From Poa pratensis (lineage: Eukaryota; Streptophyta; Magnoliopsida; Poales; Poaceae): a stretch of DNA of 64,000 nt. How positions within the stretch are numbered: position 1 is the first letter of the stretch; each line of letters opens with the position of its first letter. The notes beneath the pieces are model-generated. The model ran no database searches and was not told the origin of the DNA. It saw only the letters and a program-made list of their open reading frames with translations. The stretch is from the NCBI GenBank assembly GCA_947311845.1, contig CAMZMU010000063.1, positions 59,896,769 through 59,960,768 on the forward strand. The letters are read 5' to 3'. Below, in pieces: positions 21,956-32,213 of this stretch. A program made the position numbers and the translations under genes.

Positions 21956-24900
21956 ATGGCCAAGGACCACAACGGCTCAGTCCAAGATGGTGCCGGCACG
22001 GAGGAGGGGAAGGTGGCGGCGCGCAGCCGCAGCAAATCCCTAGAGGCCGAGGAGGAGCGTCCGAGGGGGAGCCGAGACCGGGACCACCGTGGCAAGTCCA
22101 AGAGGCGTGAGGAGGAAGAGGAGGGGAGCGAGAGCTCCGGCGAGGAGTCGGGCGAGCGGCGGAAGCGGCGGAGGAAGGAAAAGGAGCGGCGGCGGCGGCG
22201 GAGCAGGAGGAGTCGCAGCGAGAGCTCGGGCTCGTCGGCGTCTGAGTCAGAGTCGGAGTCTTCGTACTCGGGTTCCAGCGCGGAGTCGGAGAGCGAGTCG
22301 GAGTCGGAGGAGGACAGGCGGAGGAGACGGCGGCGGAGGAGGAAGGAGAAGGAAGAGGAGGAGAGGAGGCGGAGGAGGAAGGAGAAGGAAAAGAGGAAGC
22401 GGAAGGAGAAGGAGAGGGAGAAGGATAAGAAGAAGAAGAAAAAGAAGGATGAGAAGAAGGATTTGGGGAAGAAGACTGCAGTGACCAACTCGTGGGGCAA
22501 GTATGGCATCATCCGTGAGCTTGATATGTGGTAAGGATCTTGGCTTCCTGGTTTGCTTTCAGATCACTGTTTCTTAGATTTAGGGTTTCACAAACCAAGA
22601 TTGAGAAAATTATGAATTTATTATTTGTGTGCAGAATAGCCTATTGATTATTGATGCAAATGAAAAGGAATACGAGTGCTCGTTAGGGATGAATGTGTGA
22701 CGGGGTACGGCAAGCTTTGTTCGCCGCACCGCTCATCAAACATTTCTGTAGGCTATGCCACAGCCTTTAGCTCACACCATCTTTGCCACCTTTGACCAGT
22801 GGGTTTGGTGCATGAGCCCACAAACGGGGAACACCTTTGCACAGACCAATCCAAGCCAGAAAATAACTGCTGACTGCAGACTGATTGTCTCCAGAGCTAT
22901 CACTGACTGCTGTGTAAAGTGTAATGTCACTAGTTCATCAGTCATCACAGATAACCACCTAGTTTGTTACTACCACACATGTGCATGGATATTGCATGAA
23001 TCAACAGTTCGTCGCACATGGATTGCACACTGTTAAAACAGAAAAATGTTCACAACAATCATCAATCAGTATATCATGCATGAAACCAAGTTTGCACCGT
23101 TCTCAGTTTCCCACTAAGCAGAAAATTAACATTAACCAATGCTTGTAGCAATATAAAGTCATGGCAATGCAACCAAAAAAAGACAGATGGGAATGGGGAT
23201 GCAAAGAGACAATGAGGATTGATGGCAATATGGGCTACCACTACCATTTGTGGGCTAAGCAGATCAGAACACAAGAAGCCTCTTAAGATAAGCAGCCTCT
23301 AGAAATGACCAATTGGCTGTTTCATCTGGCATATCACTATTTTAAGGTATTACGGTTCCTTGGTTGGGCAACGATAATGAAAGACGATGGTATCTTGTCA
23401 GTTGTTTTAGTAGTGTTATGTGAAATTGAATTTTTATGTAAATGCCCTCCCATGACCAATGTGAATCGGAAGTGGAAATTAGATCATTCTGGAACCTGTA
23501 ATTTGGTGGCGCTAAATTATACCGATGACCCGTGGTTAAACTTTTGAGTTTACTCTATGTACAATCATATTAAGTACAATCATTTTGTACTTCTACTTCA
23601 TTCTGATGAATTGAACCATGTCATGTGTTATGTAGGAACAAGCGACCAGAGTTCACTGCATGGTTGTTAGAAGTCAAGCAGGTATATTTTCTTTCTATCA
23701 TTCTATTGATGCCGCCTTCTATAGGAAATATGGAGAATCTATATGCATGCAAAAAAAGAGTGAGATATACAAGGTGTCACTGTGTATCTCATTGCCTCTG
23801 GATAAAAACTGGCAATCTAATGTATTTTTCACGACTTTGCTTGATCTAAGTCATCTGAGAATTTCTTGTGTCTAAAGTTGACGCCCTGTGTCATTCAATG
23901 TCTCCGAGTTGAGATTCGTGCAGGGGTGGGGGAAATGAAGGTTAGATCAGACGGCTAGCATCATCGGCTTAGAGATGAAGAAAATCACAGTCAACTTAGG
24001 AGTAGAAAGAACCTTTTTTTTTAGCCTGTGGTAGGCAATTCAGTTAGCACCAATGGAATCATTATTCTAGATACTAGGACTACGCTTCTTTCAGTACAAA
24101 ATATATAGGGGTTACATTGCTACTATTTGAGAGTTCATATGTCGGAGCATATTGATTTGTCTTCAGCATAAGTTTTGTTTTCATAAAGTTAGCTTATTGT
24201 TGGACAATCTGAATATTTCAAGCTTAAGTTAGAGCTGACCTAAAAGATAATGGAACAAAACAGTATTTGTTCTGTCCTTTTCTTTTGATATTTTCAGCTT
24301 AGTGTTTCCACCCAACTTTCTGTCCCCTGTCAACTTGTATTTTGATTAAGCTCAATTTAATTCTGGTTCTATTTTTACTTATCAATATAGTAAACTGGGT
24401 TTAGTACAGTATCAAGCTATCCATCTCATTTACTCTCAGTCTGTTTACTTTTTTTTAGTTTACTATATCAGTGTTCTAAGTTTTTTTTGCGATGTGGCCA
24501 CAGGTTAATTTGGAGTCATTGTCTAATTGGGAAGAGAAACAAATGTTTAAGGAGTATGTTACTGTACCACCATAAAATAATTTGAGTAATTCTATGAGCT
24601 TACAAAAAAATTATCACCATGGAATTACTAATTTTCCTGGGTATTTAACATACATCTTTACATGCATTTCAGATTCATGGAAGACCACAATACAGCAACC
24701 TTTTCATCAAAAAAGTAAAGCACATTTCTTTTCCTAGAGAGTTGTTGTATATATTCATATTTGCTTGTGGAACTTATGTTTTTCCCCCCTTTGTTGTCTT
24801 ATTAGATATTATGACTTAGATGCTTACCATCGCCGAATGATGGAGAAAGAGCAAAAGAATGGTTTAAAGAATGCTGGCGTGGTAGCGGTACGGACAGTAT

Positions 24901-27900
24901 TTAATGATGAGGAACAACGACGGTATGTGGACATATACATGCTTTTAATTACTGTATATACCTGCAATACTATAGCATGGGACACTATGAAATGCTTTAG
25001 TGTAGATTTCTGAAGTCTACTTATAGACCTTCGTAATTAACAATTTGCGAACCTATGTTCCATCATGTGGGTAATCACATTGTTTTTGGAACCTGTTTTT
25101 CCGTGACAGTCACTTTAAATTGTGAGCCTGCTCTACAGAAAGACAATAACGGAAATGTTATTTGTTAACTGGGTTAAGCGTTTAGACTATGGACTGGCAG
25201 TTTCTTACAGTTTTCCTTAAATATTGTCATGCAGGTTAGAACTTTTAAAAGAACGTGAGCGTCGAAAGGAGGAAGAAATTAGAGCTCTAAAATGCTCAAT
25301 GCAAACTGGAATGGTAAGAATCTGCATTTTTTTCTGTTCATTCTCACCCGTCATTAATCTAATCTCGGAACTTGCATGGAATTTGATACTGCTCATTGGC
25401 AGTGCCTTATTTTCTCCAATATTACACTTGAATAGTTTGTTTGTCTTGTTTTCTCCAATTCCAATATATAAAGTAAAAAATATAGTTGTCTTGTTTTCTT
25501 CAATATCTACACAAAATAGTATAGTTCTTTATTCCTTTTAAGATGTTGACCAGCATTAAGCAACTCCGGCATCTACTTATCTTCTAGTACCATAAGCTGT
25601 GCTCCCTCTAGTCTTGAAACGAATGGCGTTTTGGGCATAGCTTTGGTCAAAATTGTAGATATTTGACCACCATCATTTAATTTTTTAATCAAATGTGTGC
25701 AAACCATATGCTTTGATTTATCTTGAGAAGTACTTACATACAATAAAAAAAGGTGGTATTATTATATTGGAGACCGCGTCGATGCCCAAAACGTCATCCT
25801 TTAGTGCGTATCGGTTGCCCAAACGTTTTTAGGCTGCATCCGACAGTTGTCCCAGTAGAGCTTGCACGGGTGCAGCCTCTAGGCCATGTTGTGCGACATG
25901 TTTAGTTGCCCACAATGGTCCAACCTGCACGATGGCACCAATGACCCCCCCCTGCACACTTCCGTACCTTGGACCCACATGTGGTGAGCTTACCAGCTGG
26001 TACTGCTGTCGTTGCTGCATGTTACATATGATCATACAGATTTTGGATAACAGCAAAAGCACAATGACGCCGAACTGGGATTATGAAGTTTTTCAGCCTA
26101 CCAAACCCGATTTTACCTGCACCCTTACCTACTTCATGATTCCTTTTCTCTTTGACTACGAACTTGGAGTAATCATCTTCTGCCTCCTCTCTAGTCTCAA
26201 ACTCTCTATAGCAGCTAATCTTGTAACCATTTACTTGTTCGTGACACATCTGCCATGAACTGTAGACTCGTAGAACCCTCCCTGACTACACCACAAACCA
26301 CTTCATCTACCAAGACAGAAAAAACAAAATTTCAACATGCAGGACAAGCAACACAAGTTGACAAGAACATATGCAACATAAGCATTAGTGAATCATATAG
26401 CAAAAGCATCACACATTATCCTACCTACTATGGTGTCATCCTACTACCACATCAAAAGAGCGTGTAATCCTACCACCGCAAGTTCACCATCTGAGGGGTT
26501 AGTATATACCATCTCAATAAAATATACAAGCCTTCATCAGTTTTCAAATCCTAGCTACCATAAAATATGCATCATCAGCATCCATGCATGACCACCACCA
26601 CCAGAGATCCTTGCACAGTTGCACTACACGTAGTAGTGCTTGGTCAGGTAGGTCCTAAGCCAGAGCGCCGTGTGGTCATCTACCTCCCAACAAACCTTGT
26701 GTGTTGTTGTCCAGGAGGTGGCTCAGCCACCATCAGAGCCTCTGTGCTGAACCCAATGCTGTCTGTGACAACGTTGAGGTAGTCGGCGTCCTTGGGGTGA
26801 ACCTAAGAATGAAAGACAATGTAGTTACTCCCTCCGTATGGAATAAACTGACTCTGAAATGAGTGTATCTAGACATTTTAGTGTAGATACACTCATTTCA
26901 GAGTCAGTTAATTCCTGACGGAGGAAATAGTTGTGATTGACATGTTAGATCAAGTAAAACAAGTGGTAGGTTAGTGAACCATGACGTGGCTTCTGTAGTG
27001 CTCAGCCTCCAACATAATGGTGAAGCTGTTCTCATCCCATTGTGCACCACTAAGGTATCTAAGCTTTGACTCCTTGATCCACCTTTGTGCCACGGAACTA
27101 GAGATGAAACCATTCCATTCTAGTGGAATGGAACCATGACACTCCATTCTACTTGGTTCTCCAACCAAACACTCCCTTAGAGACTGGATGGAGTACTTAA
27201 AAGGACAGCTATATTGTTAGGCTATTGACAGATCATAGGAAGTAACCTGCAGTGGGCTTTGTATCATATCAAATCATCTGTTATGATAGCACTTTCTGTG
27301 AAAAGGCGTGACGTTGTAGTTCACATCTGCCTTTTGATGTAACCAAGTTTGACAGCGCATTTTGCCCAATTGTGGTGTCTGCCATTGTTAAAACCTTTTA
27401 GTTATTTCATCTAAGCCTAGATGTTTTCAGTTTTTCATTAAAGAAACTTAGCTGTGAGTTCTTCCTTGGATCCTGTACTTTGCGGGCCACTTGATGCCAA
27501 GTGCGCCAATTTATGTTCATATTTGTTCTTTTTGGAACATATGCATGTTTTTAAATTAAGATCAATGTGGGCTTGGAGTCTTGGACCTATGAGGCCATAA
27601 CCTCGACAATTACAGCCATGTGCTCTGCCTTTAGGTTACAATAATAGGGAATCTTATGCTTGCCATGTGCTCTGCCCCTTACTGTCTTTTTGAAATTTCC
27701 TGAATACAATAATAGGGAATCTCGGAGTTCCAGCGGTGTTGCTTTGTATGGTTTATTTAATCCAGGTCTTTTGTGTTTGGTGCATGATATTGAATGCCTA
27801 CATGATTGTAATTGTAGGCTGTACGCTTGTACACTTCCTTTTGATGATACTATCAACCAAATATTATTATGCAAGCACCAAACGTCCGTATTGGTTTAGA

Positions 27901-28164
27901 TAACAAATCACTTTTTATTCCGTCAATTAACCTCTTATGCTTGCTGTGCTCCCCATTTTAGGCTCAAGCGATGAAGCAGCAGTCCCTTCTGCGTGAGGAA
28001 ATGATGTTACAGTACAAGTTGGGAAATTTCGAGGTAATAGCCTCATTTCTACCCTGAAATTTTAGTTAGATGGAGAATACATTTTAATCATGCCAAAGCT
28101 TATTCTTTATCAGGCCGCAGCTGCAATCCAGAGAAGGTTGGATCCTGATGCTCCCCCGCAGTAG
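21956..28164 (+). CDS. SCI1: Style cell-cycle inhibitor 1 (SCI1)-like nuclear protein, eight exons
   Basis: Exons 21956-22530, 23636-23681, 24504-24553, 24673-24714, 24806-24922, 25235-25313, 27962-28033 and 28114-28164 join in frame, all with GT-AG junctions, to give 343 residues ending APPQ. Exon 1 encodes a long low-complexity region of Arg/Lys, Ser/Glu and Glu/Lys tracts (residues 20-170), typical of nuclear and splicing-associated proteins. The conserved part starts at about residue 177 (TNSWGKYGIIRELDMW). It continues through RPEFTAWLLEVKQVNLESL, KYYDLDAYHRRMMEKEQK, NDEEQRRLELLKERE and the C-terminal REEMMYQYKLGNFEAAAAIQ. SCI1 proteins are nuclear and were described as inhibitors of cell proliferation in the style. 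No frame break is seen. Intron 6 (25314-27961) holds most of the transposon insertions. Confidence 0.92.
22531..23635 (+). other. SCI1 intron 1
   Basis: AT-rich intron with donor G/GTAAGG and acceptor TGTAG/G. No internal gene is seen. Confidence 0.7.
25602..25803. mobile_element. Stowaway-like MITE, right terminus eroded
   Basis: The left end CTCCCTCTAGTCTTGAAACG runs on into GGCGTTTTGGGCAT. The complement of the right side reads GATGACGTTTTGGGCAT, so the inner inverted repeat is clear, but the outer CTCCCTC is missing on the right. It lies in SCI1 intron 6. Confidence 0.6.
26020..26285 (-). pseudogene. RNase H1 N-terminal (viroplasmin-like) domain remnant
   Basis: A minus frame reads VYSSWQMCHEQVNGYKISCY followed by REFETREEAEDDYSKFV. 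The pattern W-x2-C-x2-QV-x-GY/F-K-x5-F-x-TREEA is the small caulimovirus viroplasmin/RNase H1-N fold, which binds RNA-DNA hybrids and occurs in several plant transposon and host proteins. The frame continues only about 35 residues before a stop. The piece sits in a transposon relic and no host gene is indicated. Confidence 0.55.
26690..27110 (-). pseudogene. Myb/SANT-like transposon protein fragment, split by a MITE
   Basis: A minus frame reads WIKESKLRYLSGAQWDENSF then TIMLEAEHYRSHVMVH. After the MITE-bearing gap the frame resumes as HPKDADYLNVVTDSIGFSTE and ends GQQHTRFVGR with a stop. The WDE-SF...HY-H...P-DA-YLN order resembles plant Myb/SANT-like proteins carried by transposons. GT-AG-like edges around the gap suggest an intron into which the MITE was inserted. 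Confidence 0.45.
26828..26927. mobile_element. Stowaway-like MITE, near-perfect hairpin
   Basis: The left arm CTCCCTCCGTATGGAATAAA, then ACTGACTCTGAAATGAGTGT, is repeated inverted on the right around the central TCTAGACATTTTAGTGTAGA. TA flanks both ends (26826-26827 and about 26928-26929). It is inserted in the transposon relic inside SCI1 intron 6. Confidence 0.85.
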
Positions 28165-28486
28165 GCGACTTGTGGACGGTCCATTACCATCCCATGGAGT
28201 TTATTCCTCATACATCTTCATCAAAAACTGCAGAATGAGCAACGCACTGGGACGGGCCGCTGTTTATTTGTACTAAAAATATATATTGCGCTGACTTGGA
28301 AAATGCTGGTCCTGTACCTGTATAATTTTTAAAGTTTTGCTCGGTTGTTTCACATGCTGCTAGCTGTATGCAGCAGTTTAGTAGAGTGAGCTGCAGGATT
28401 TTCAAAGTTTTCTACTGTACTAATGTTCCATAGACGCCTGGTTGTTCGTTTATCCGTGCGTCAACTTGTCATGACTGAGAGAGTTA
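28165..28486 (+). other. SCI1 3'UTR and downstream spacer
   Basis: AT-rich and non-coding. It ends at the TTA target duplication of the next Harbinger element. Confidence 0.5.
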
Positions 28487-28816
28487 GAGCATCTCCACCG
28501 GGGCCTCCAAATCACCTCCCAAAGGCCCATTAGGGGTCTGGACACAAAAAACCGTTACCAGCGGCACCCCAAAGGGTCGCACCGAGCGAAATCATGTCTG
28601 GCACCCCCGAAAGGGCCTCCAAGTTTGCAGACCCTCTTGGGGTGTCGGACATGGGGTGGACATGCCCTCCGACAGTGGTGGCCCGCCCGTCATACACATA
28701 GCCCGGGTGCCCAATTCCCCTTCCTCTACATTGCCGCCCGACGCCAAAATTCTCAATCTTTCCTCCATTTCCCAAACCCTTGCGCCGCCGCCGCGACCTC
28801 CTCGCCTTCCGTCACC

Positions 28817-30630
28817 ATGTCGCCAAAGCCCGTCGGCCTCTCGAAACCCAAGGGGGGTCGCAAGCCGCCGGCGTCGTCGCAGCAGAAGAAGAAGGCGATG
28901 AAGCGGGAGCCGCAGGAGCTTTCGGTGCCGGTGGTCAAGGCGCCGCTGAGCCAGGCCGAGCTGCGCACTGCCGCTTCCCACCTTCGGCAAGTCAGGCGAC
29001 TGAAGGCGAAGGACAAGGCGGCGAATGAGCCGTCGCCAAAAGATACCGTCGAGATGTTGATCGCCATGAGCCAAAGCAGCTCTAGCCCAGCCAGCGCCGG
29101 CGTCTTTTGCGGGTCGCCGTCTGCCCCGGCCTTATTCGAGGACACCTTCGGCTACCAGACGCAGCAGTCGCGGCTTTCCCCCACGAGGCCATCGATCTGA
29201 ACGAGGCGCCGTTGTTCGCCAACTCGCCAGCGCTGCGACGGACGGCATCCACAAGCGGTGACGCGACTGCTTCCCGCCGCCACCTCTTCGGGCATGAAGG
29301 CGGCAACGCGCCGACCCACTCGGCCAGGTGCGTGCTATTTTTCTTGCTGATCCGCTCACATTAATTGTGTTGCCCCGCCGATTGTTGTTGTGCGCATTTA
29401 TTGCCGGTGACCGGATGCAAATTGTTATTGTGTGTATTTATTGTCGGAGGCTGGATGCAAATTGTTGTTGTGTACACTTATTGCAATCTGTGTCGCCGTT
29501 TTGTGGCGTAGGATGCTGGCGCAGATGTGATGGCTGAACTGATCGCCGGTGGTGGCTACGGAGGTGCCGACGCAGATCAGTTTGGCCAGGGCGACGAAGG
29601 GGATGGCGACCACGGCCAGGGCGAAGAAGGGGGAGGGCAACCATGGCCAGGGCGAAGAAGAGGAAGGCGAAGAGGAGGAGGATGGCGGCAGGAAGGCAGG
29701 TTACAGAAGTCGGACTTGTAGCGACAAGGAGGACACTATGTTGTGCGAGTCGTGAATGGCTGTGAGCATGAGCGGCACGACCGACAACAACCAAAAGAGG
29801 GATGCCTATTGGGCACGCATACATAAGGACTACACCGAGAGAAGGGCGTATCCACCTCATGATGTGTTGCCCAATCGCAATGCCCAATCGGTTGAAAACC
29901 GGTGGGGCGTCATCTCGACGCTCACTAGCAAGTTTCATGATTGCCATGAGCAAATCATGAATAGAGAAGAGAGTGGCAAGAATGACACCGAAAAGGTTAT
30001 TTGGTCATCTTAACTTGCGTCTTACTTGTAACCGGCTATGTTTACAAACATATTTGACTTGTGTTTGTTTGCGCAGTTGAACGATGTCGGCTACATGTAC
30101 GTCGACTTGGCGATGGATCGTAAGAAGGCATACAAATTGATGCATTGCTGGAAGGCGCTTCGCGACTGCCCGAAATGGAAGCGCCATGTCAAGGATGTGG
30201 CCGAGGGAGATGAAAGGAAGCTGCCGGCCGCCAGCGTCGATCGTCCAGAGATGGGAGTCAAGGCGTGCAAGGCGGCCGCCAGTGCTAGCAAGAAGACGAC
30301 GGCCTCGTCGTGCAGCATCCAAGAGTCGGTGAAGCTCTTCGTCACCGAGTTGGCCGCGTCGAGTGCCGAGAAGAAGGAGATACAAGCCACGACCGAAAAA
30401 AGTGGGAAATCTAATTCAAGATGCAAAAGACCAAGCTCAAGGCCCATGAGAAGAAGGAGGAGCGTTTGTTCATGGCCACCAACACGAGCGACATGAGCCC
30501 CAACCAGAAGGCCTACTTCATATCCGAACGAAGACGCATTCAGGCTGACAAGGCGGCGCCCGAAGCGGCGGCGCTCGAGGAATCCGAAGAAGAAGGTGAG
30601 GAGGTGGAGGACGAGGAAACCGACGCGTGA
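28817..30630 (+). pseudogene. Harbinger ORF1 (Myb/SANT-like, NAM-associated) gene, multiply disrupted
   Basis: Exons inferred from GT-AG junctions are 28817-29327, 29512-29995 and 30077-30630. The product starts MSPKPVGLSKPKGGRK. The middle has the acidic DKEDTMLCES followed by MAVSMSG, then RDAYWARIHKDYTERR and ENRWGVISTL, a trihelix/SANT-like DNA-binding region. The C-terminal part reads AYKLMHCWKALRDCPKW and KAHEKKEERLFMATNTSDMS. Breaks: a frame change at a C run near 29173-29178; a frame change at a G run near 29627-29632; TGA where Trp is expected at 29753-29755; and a frame change at the A run near 30397-30405 followed by a TAA. The ORF1 protein normally helps the Harbinger transposase bind DNA and enter the nucleus. 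This copy cannot make a full protein. Confidence 0.75.
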
Positions 30631-30879
30631 TCGGCATGCACCATTGCGCCGGGGGCGCCCTTTTGATGGCCGGCATTGGAGACTAGTTCTCAGGCGCGGT
30701 CGAACCTATTTTGATGGCCGGCGCTTGGAGACTTGCTCTCCGGCGTGGTCGAAACTATGTCATGGCCGGGATTTCATATCCGGTGCGGTTGAACAATTTG
30801 GTAGCCGCATCTATTGGAGACTTTTATTAATGCATGCATCCAATTATTACATACGATTACAACTAGAAACTAGGAAACA

Positions 30880-31386
30880 CTACTCGTCGTCATCGGAGTC
30901 AGCGTTCGGTGGCGGTGTTCCAGGCCCGTCGTCCGCCGGCGCCGCGTCTGGAGTACCCGGCTGCCACTCCGGTGCCACTGCCTGGGGGACGGCCGGTGCT
31001 GCATGTGCACCAGCCACACGGGACGGCCACGGGGACCAAGGTTCCCACGGTGAGAAAGCAGGGCGTGCCGGTGATGGAGTTGCGGGCTCGGCGTCCTGCT
31101 CCTGATCGGCGGCAACCACGGCCTCCTGCTGCTGCTCCTGATCGGCGGCCACCACGGCCTCCTTCTCCTCCTCCTGATCGGCCACCACGGCCTCCTTCTC
31201 CTCCTCCTGATCGGCCACCACGGCCTCCTTCTCAGGCGATGACATGGCGAGCGAGTTGTGGGCGGTGGTTCGCGGAGAGAATGTGAGCGTCGTGCGGCCG
31301 GCGAGGACGATTATAATGCTGCGAAGCGGTGTGAACGCCACCCCGAAGCGACGCGGCGACGGTTGCACGTCCACACCAACCGCCAT
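30880..31386 (-). CDS. Unrecognised acidic, repeat-containing open frame in the Harbinger element
   Basis: A 168-codon frame reads from MAVGVDVQPSPRRFG. A second Met (MSSPEKEAVV) lies just before four units of the type KEAVVADQEEE/AVVAADQEQQQ. After these comes a Pro/Ala-rich tail (PWEPWSPWPSRVAGAHAAP) ending DSDDDE. I recognise no domain. The frame lies at the right end of the Harbinger element, opposite to ORF1, where a transposase would normally be found. It could be a fragment captured by the element or just an open frame in GC-rich repeats. Confidence 0.3.
   Translation of the reverse strand: MAVGVDVQPSPRRFGVAFTPLRSIIIVLAGRTTLTFSPRTTAHNSLAMSSPEKEAVVADQEEEKEAVVADQEEEKEAVVAADQEQQQEAVVAADQEQDAEPATPSPARPAFSPWEPWSPWPSRVAGAHAAPAVPQAVAPEWQPGTPDAAPADDGPGTPPPNADSDDDE
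31092..31235. repeat. Four tandem units of 33-36 bp
   Basis: Each unit carries CTGATCGGC, CACCACGGCCTCCT and a CTCCTCCTC or CTGCTGCTG stretch. Units differ by multiples of three, so the minus frame stays open across all four. Confidence 0.8.
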
Positions 31387-31953
31387 GTTCCGACGCGACG
31401 CGAAGGTGAACCGGCGGCGATTCCTATGCCCGCAAGGTGTTCGATCTAATGCTCAAAATTAGGGCCGTTTGGGGTGAGCATTTGGGGTGCGCCGCTGTGT
31501 GCTGCACCCTCCATTTGGGCGGACACATGTCCGGCACCCCCAATTGGTGGGTGCCGGACACCGATTTGGAGGCCCCGTGGAGATGCTCTTAGTGCTGTAG
31601 CATGTTTGCTGATTTTTTCAGCACTGATTGAAAGCCAAATATAATTGGCTCAAAGTTGGGCGAAAAAAGACCAAATTTCTCATCTATTCGCCCTACGGAA
31701 GGTAGTAAACAAGAACCAGGATGAAACACAGCGCTAGAGCACACTTGCACATACAATCGATCAAGGAAAAATATGAAGATATATAAGTCAAACCAATAGG
31801 GTAATCTCACATTAATAAGAAGGTAATATTACTTCAAACAGATCCAACAAAACCAATTACAACCACCACCAAATAAAAGCACACACCCCTATCTAGTACT
31901 CGAATCAACCGGACCCAAATCCCACGGCTCGATCAATCGATCGGATGGATGGA

Positions 31954-32082
31954 TCAGCGCTTGATGGTCTTGACCTTCCTCCAGGTCTTCTTGCCGAAGT
32001 CGCCGACGACCCTGACGCCCTTGAGCACCGCGACCTTCACCTCCATGGTCCGCAGCTTCACCTGCCGCTCGAACCCTCCCAT
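31954..32082 (-). CDS. Small basic protein of 42 residues, function unknown
   Basis: ATG at 32082 starts MGGFERQVKLRTMEVKVAVL, and the stop follows ...GKKTWRKVKTIKR. The protein is strongly basic with an amphipathic N-terminal half. A TATA box lies 125 bp upstream, the leader is purine-rich (AGAAGAGAGGAG) just before the ATG, and the start context is good. The length and the MGGFERQVK start recall a family of short grass proteins annotated as uncharacterised; I cannot assign a role. A longer in-frame extension upstream to 32328 crosses the TATA box and is unlikely to be translated. Confidence 0.6.
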   Translation of the reverse strand: MGGFERQVKLRTMEVKVAVLKGVRVVGDFGKKTWRKVKTIKR

Positions 32083-32204
32083 CTCCTCTCTTCTTGTTGA
32101 TCCGACGAATCTGCTCTGCTCTCCTTTCCGGGCGCTCGCGTAAAGACGACGATGCTGATTGGAGGGTTGGCGAGTTGTCGTCCGTGTGGAGGAGAAGCTA
32201 GGAG

Positions 32205-32213
32205 GATATATAG
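32205..32213 (-). promoter_or_regulatory. TATA box of the small-protein gene
   Basis: On the minus strand the sequence is GGCTATATATCC, 125 bp before the ATG at 32082. It gives a 5'UTR of roughly 90-95 nt if transcription starts about 30 bp downstream. Confidence 0.6.

Larger units (their letters stand above)
25804..27178 (-). mobile_element. Decayed DNA transposon in SCI1 intron 6, minus orientation
   Basis: The right end (minus strand GGGAGTGTTTGGTTGGAGAA, then GTAGAATGGAGTGTCATGG) resembles the ends of the Harbinger element at 16198-17310, and TTA borders it on the right. Reading inward on the minus strand I find a Myb/SANT-like protein piece, a MITE insertion and an RNase H1 N-terminal-like piece. 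The left end near 25810 is not defined. The whole is a relic with the coding parts broken by stops. Confidence 0.5.
28487..31588 (+). mobile_element. PIF/Harbinger element carrying only the Myb-like ORF1
   Basis: The left end GAGCATCTCCACCGGGGCCT and the complement of the right end GAGCATCTCCACGGGGCCT differ by one base. Both are flanked by TTA (28484-28486 and 31589-31591). The 3102-bp interior holds a decayed ORF1 gene on the plus strand and an unexplained open frame on the minus strand. There is no DDE transposase. Its ends share the CTCCA-CGGGGC core with the transposase-bearing element at 4293-7786. Confidence 0.85.

Noticed and set aside
21922..22512. Ser/Leu-rich and Arg/Gly-rich frames over SCI1 exon 1
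   Set aside because: They are the antisense and +1 readings of the Arg/Glu/Ser low-complexity tract of the real exon.
26020..26285. Endogenous caulimovirus insertion
   Set aside because: Only the small viroplasmin/RNase H1-N-like fold is present. There is no movement protein, coat or polymerase, and the fold also occurs in transposon and host proteins.
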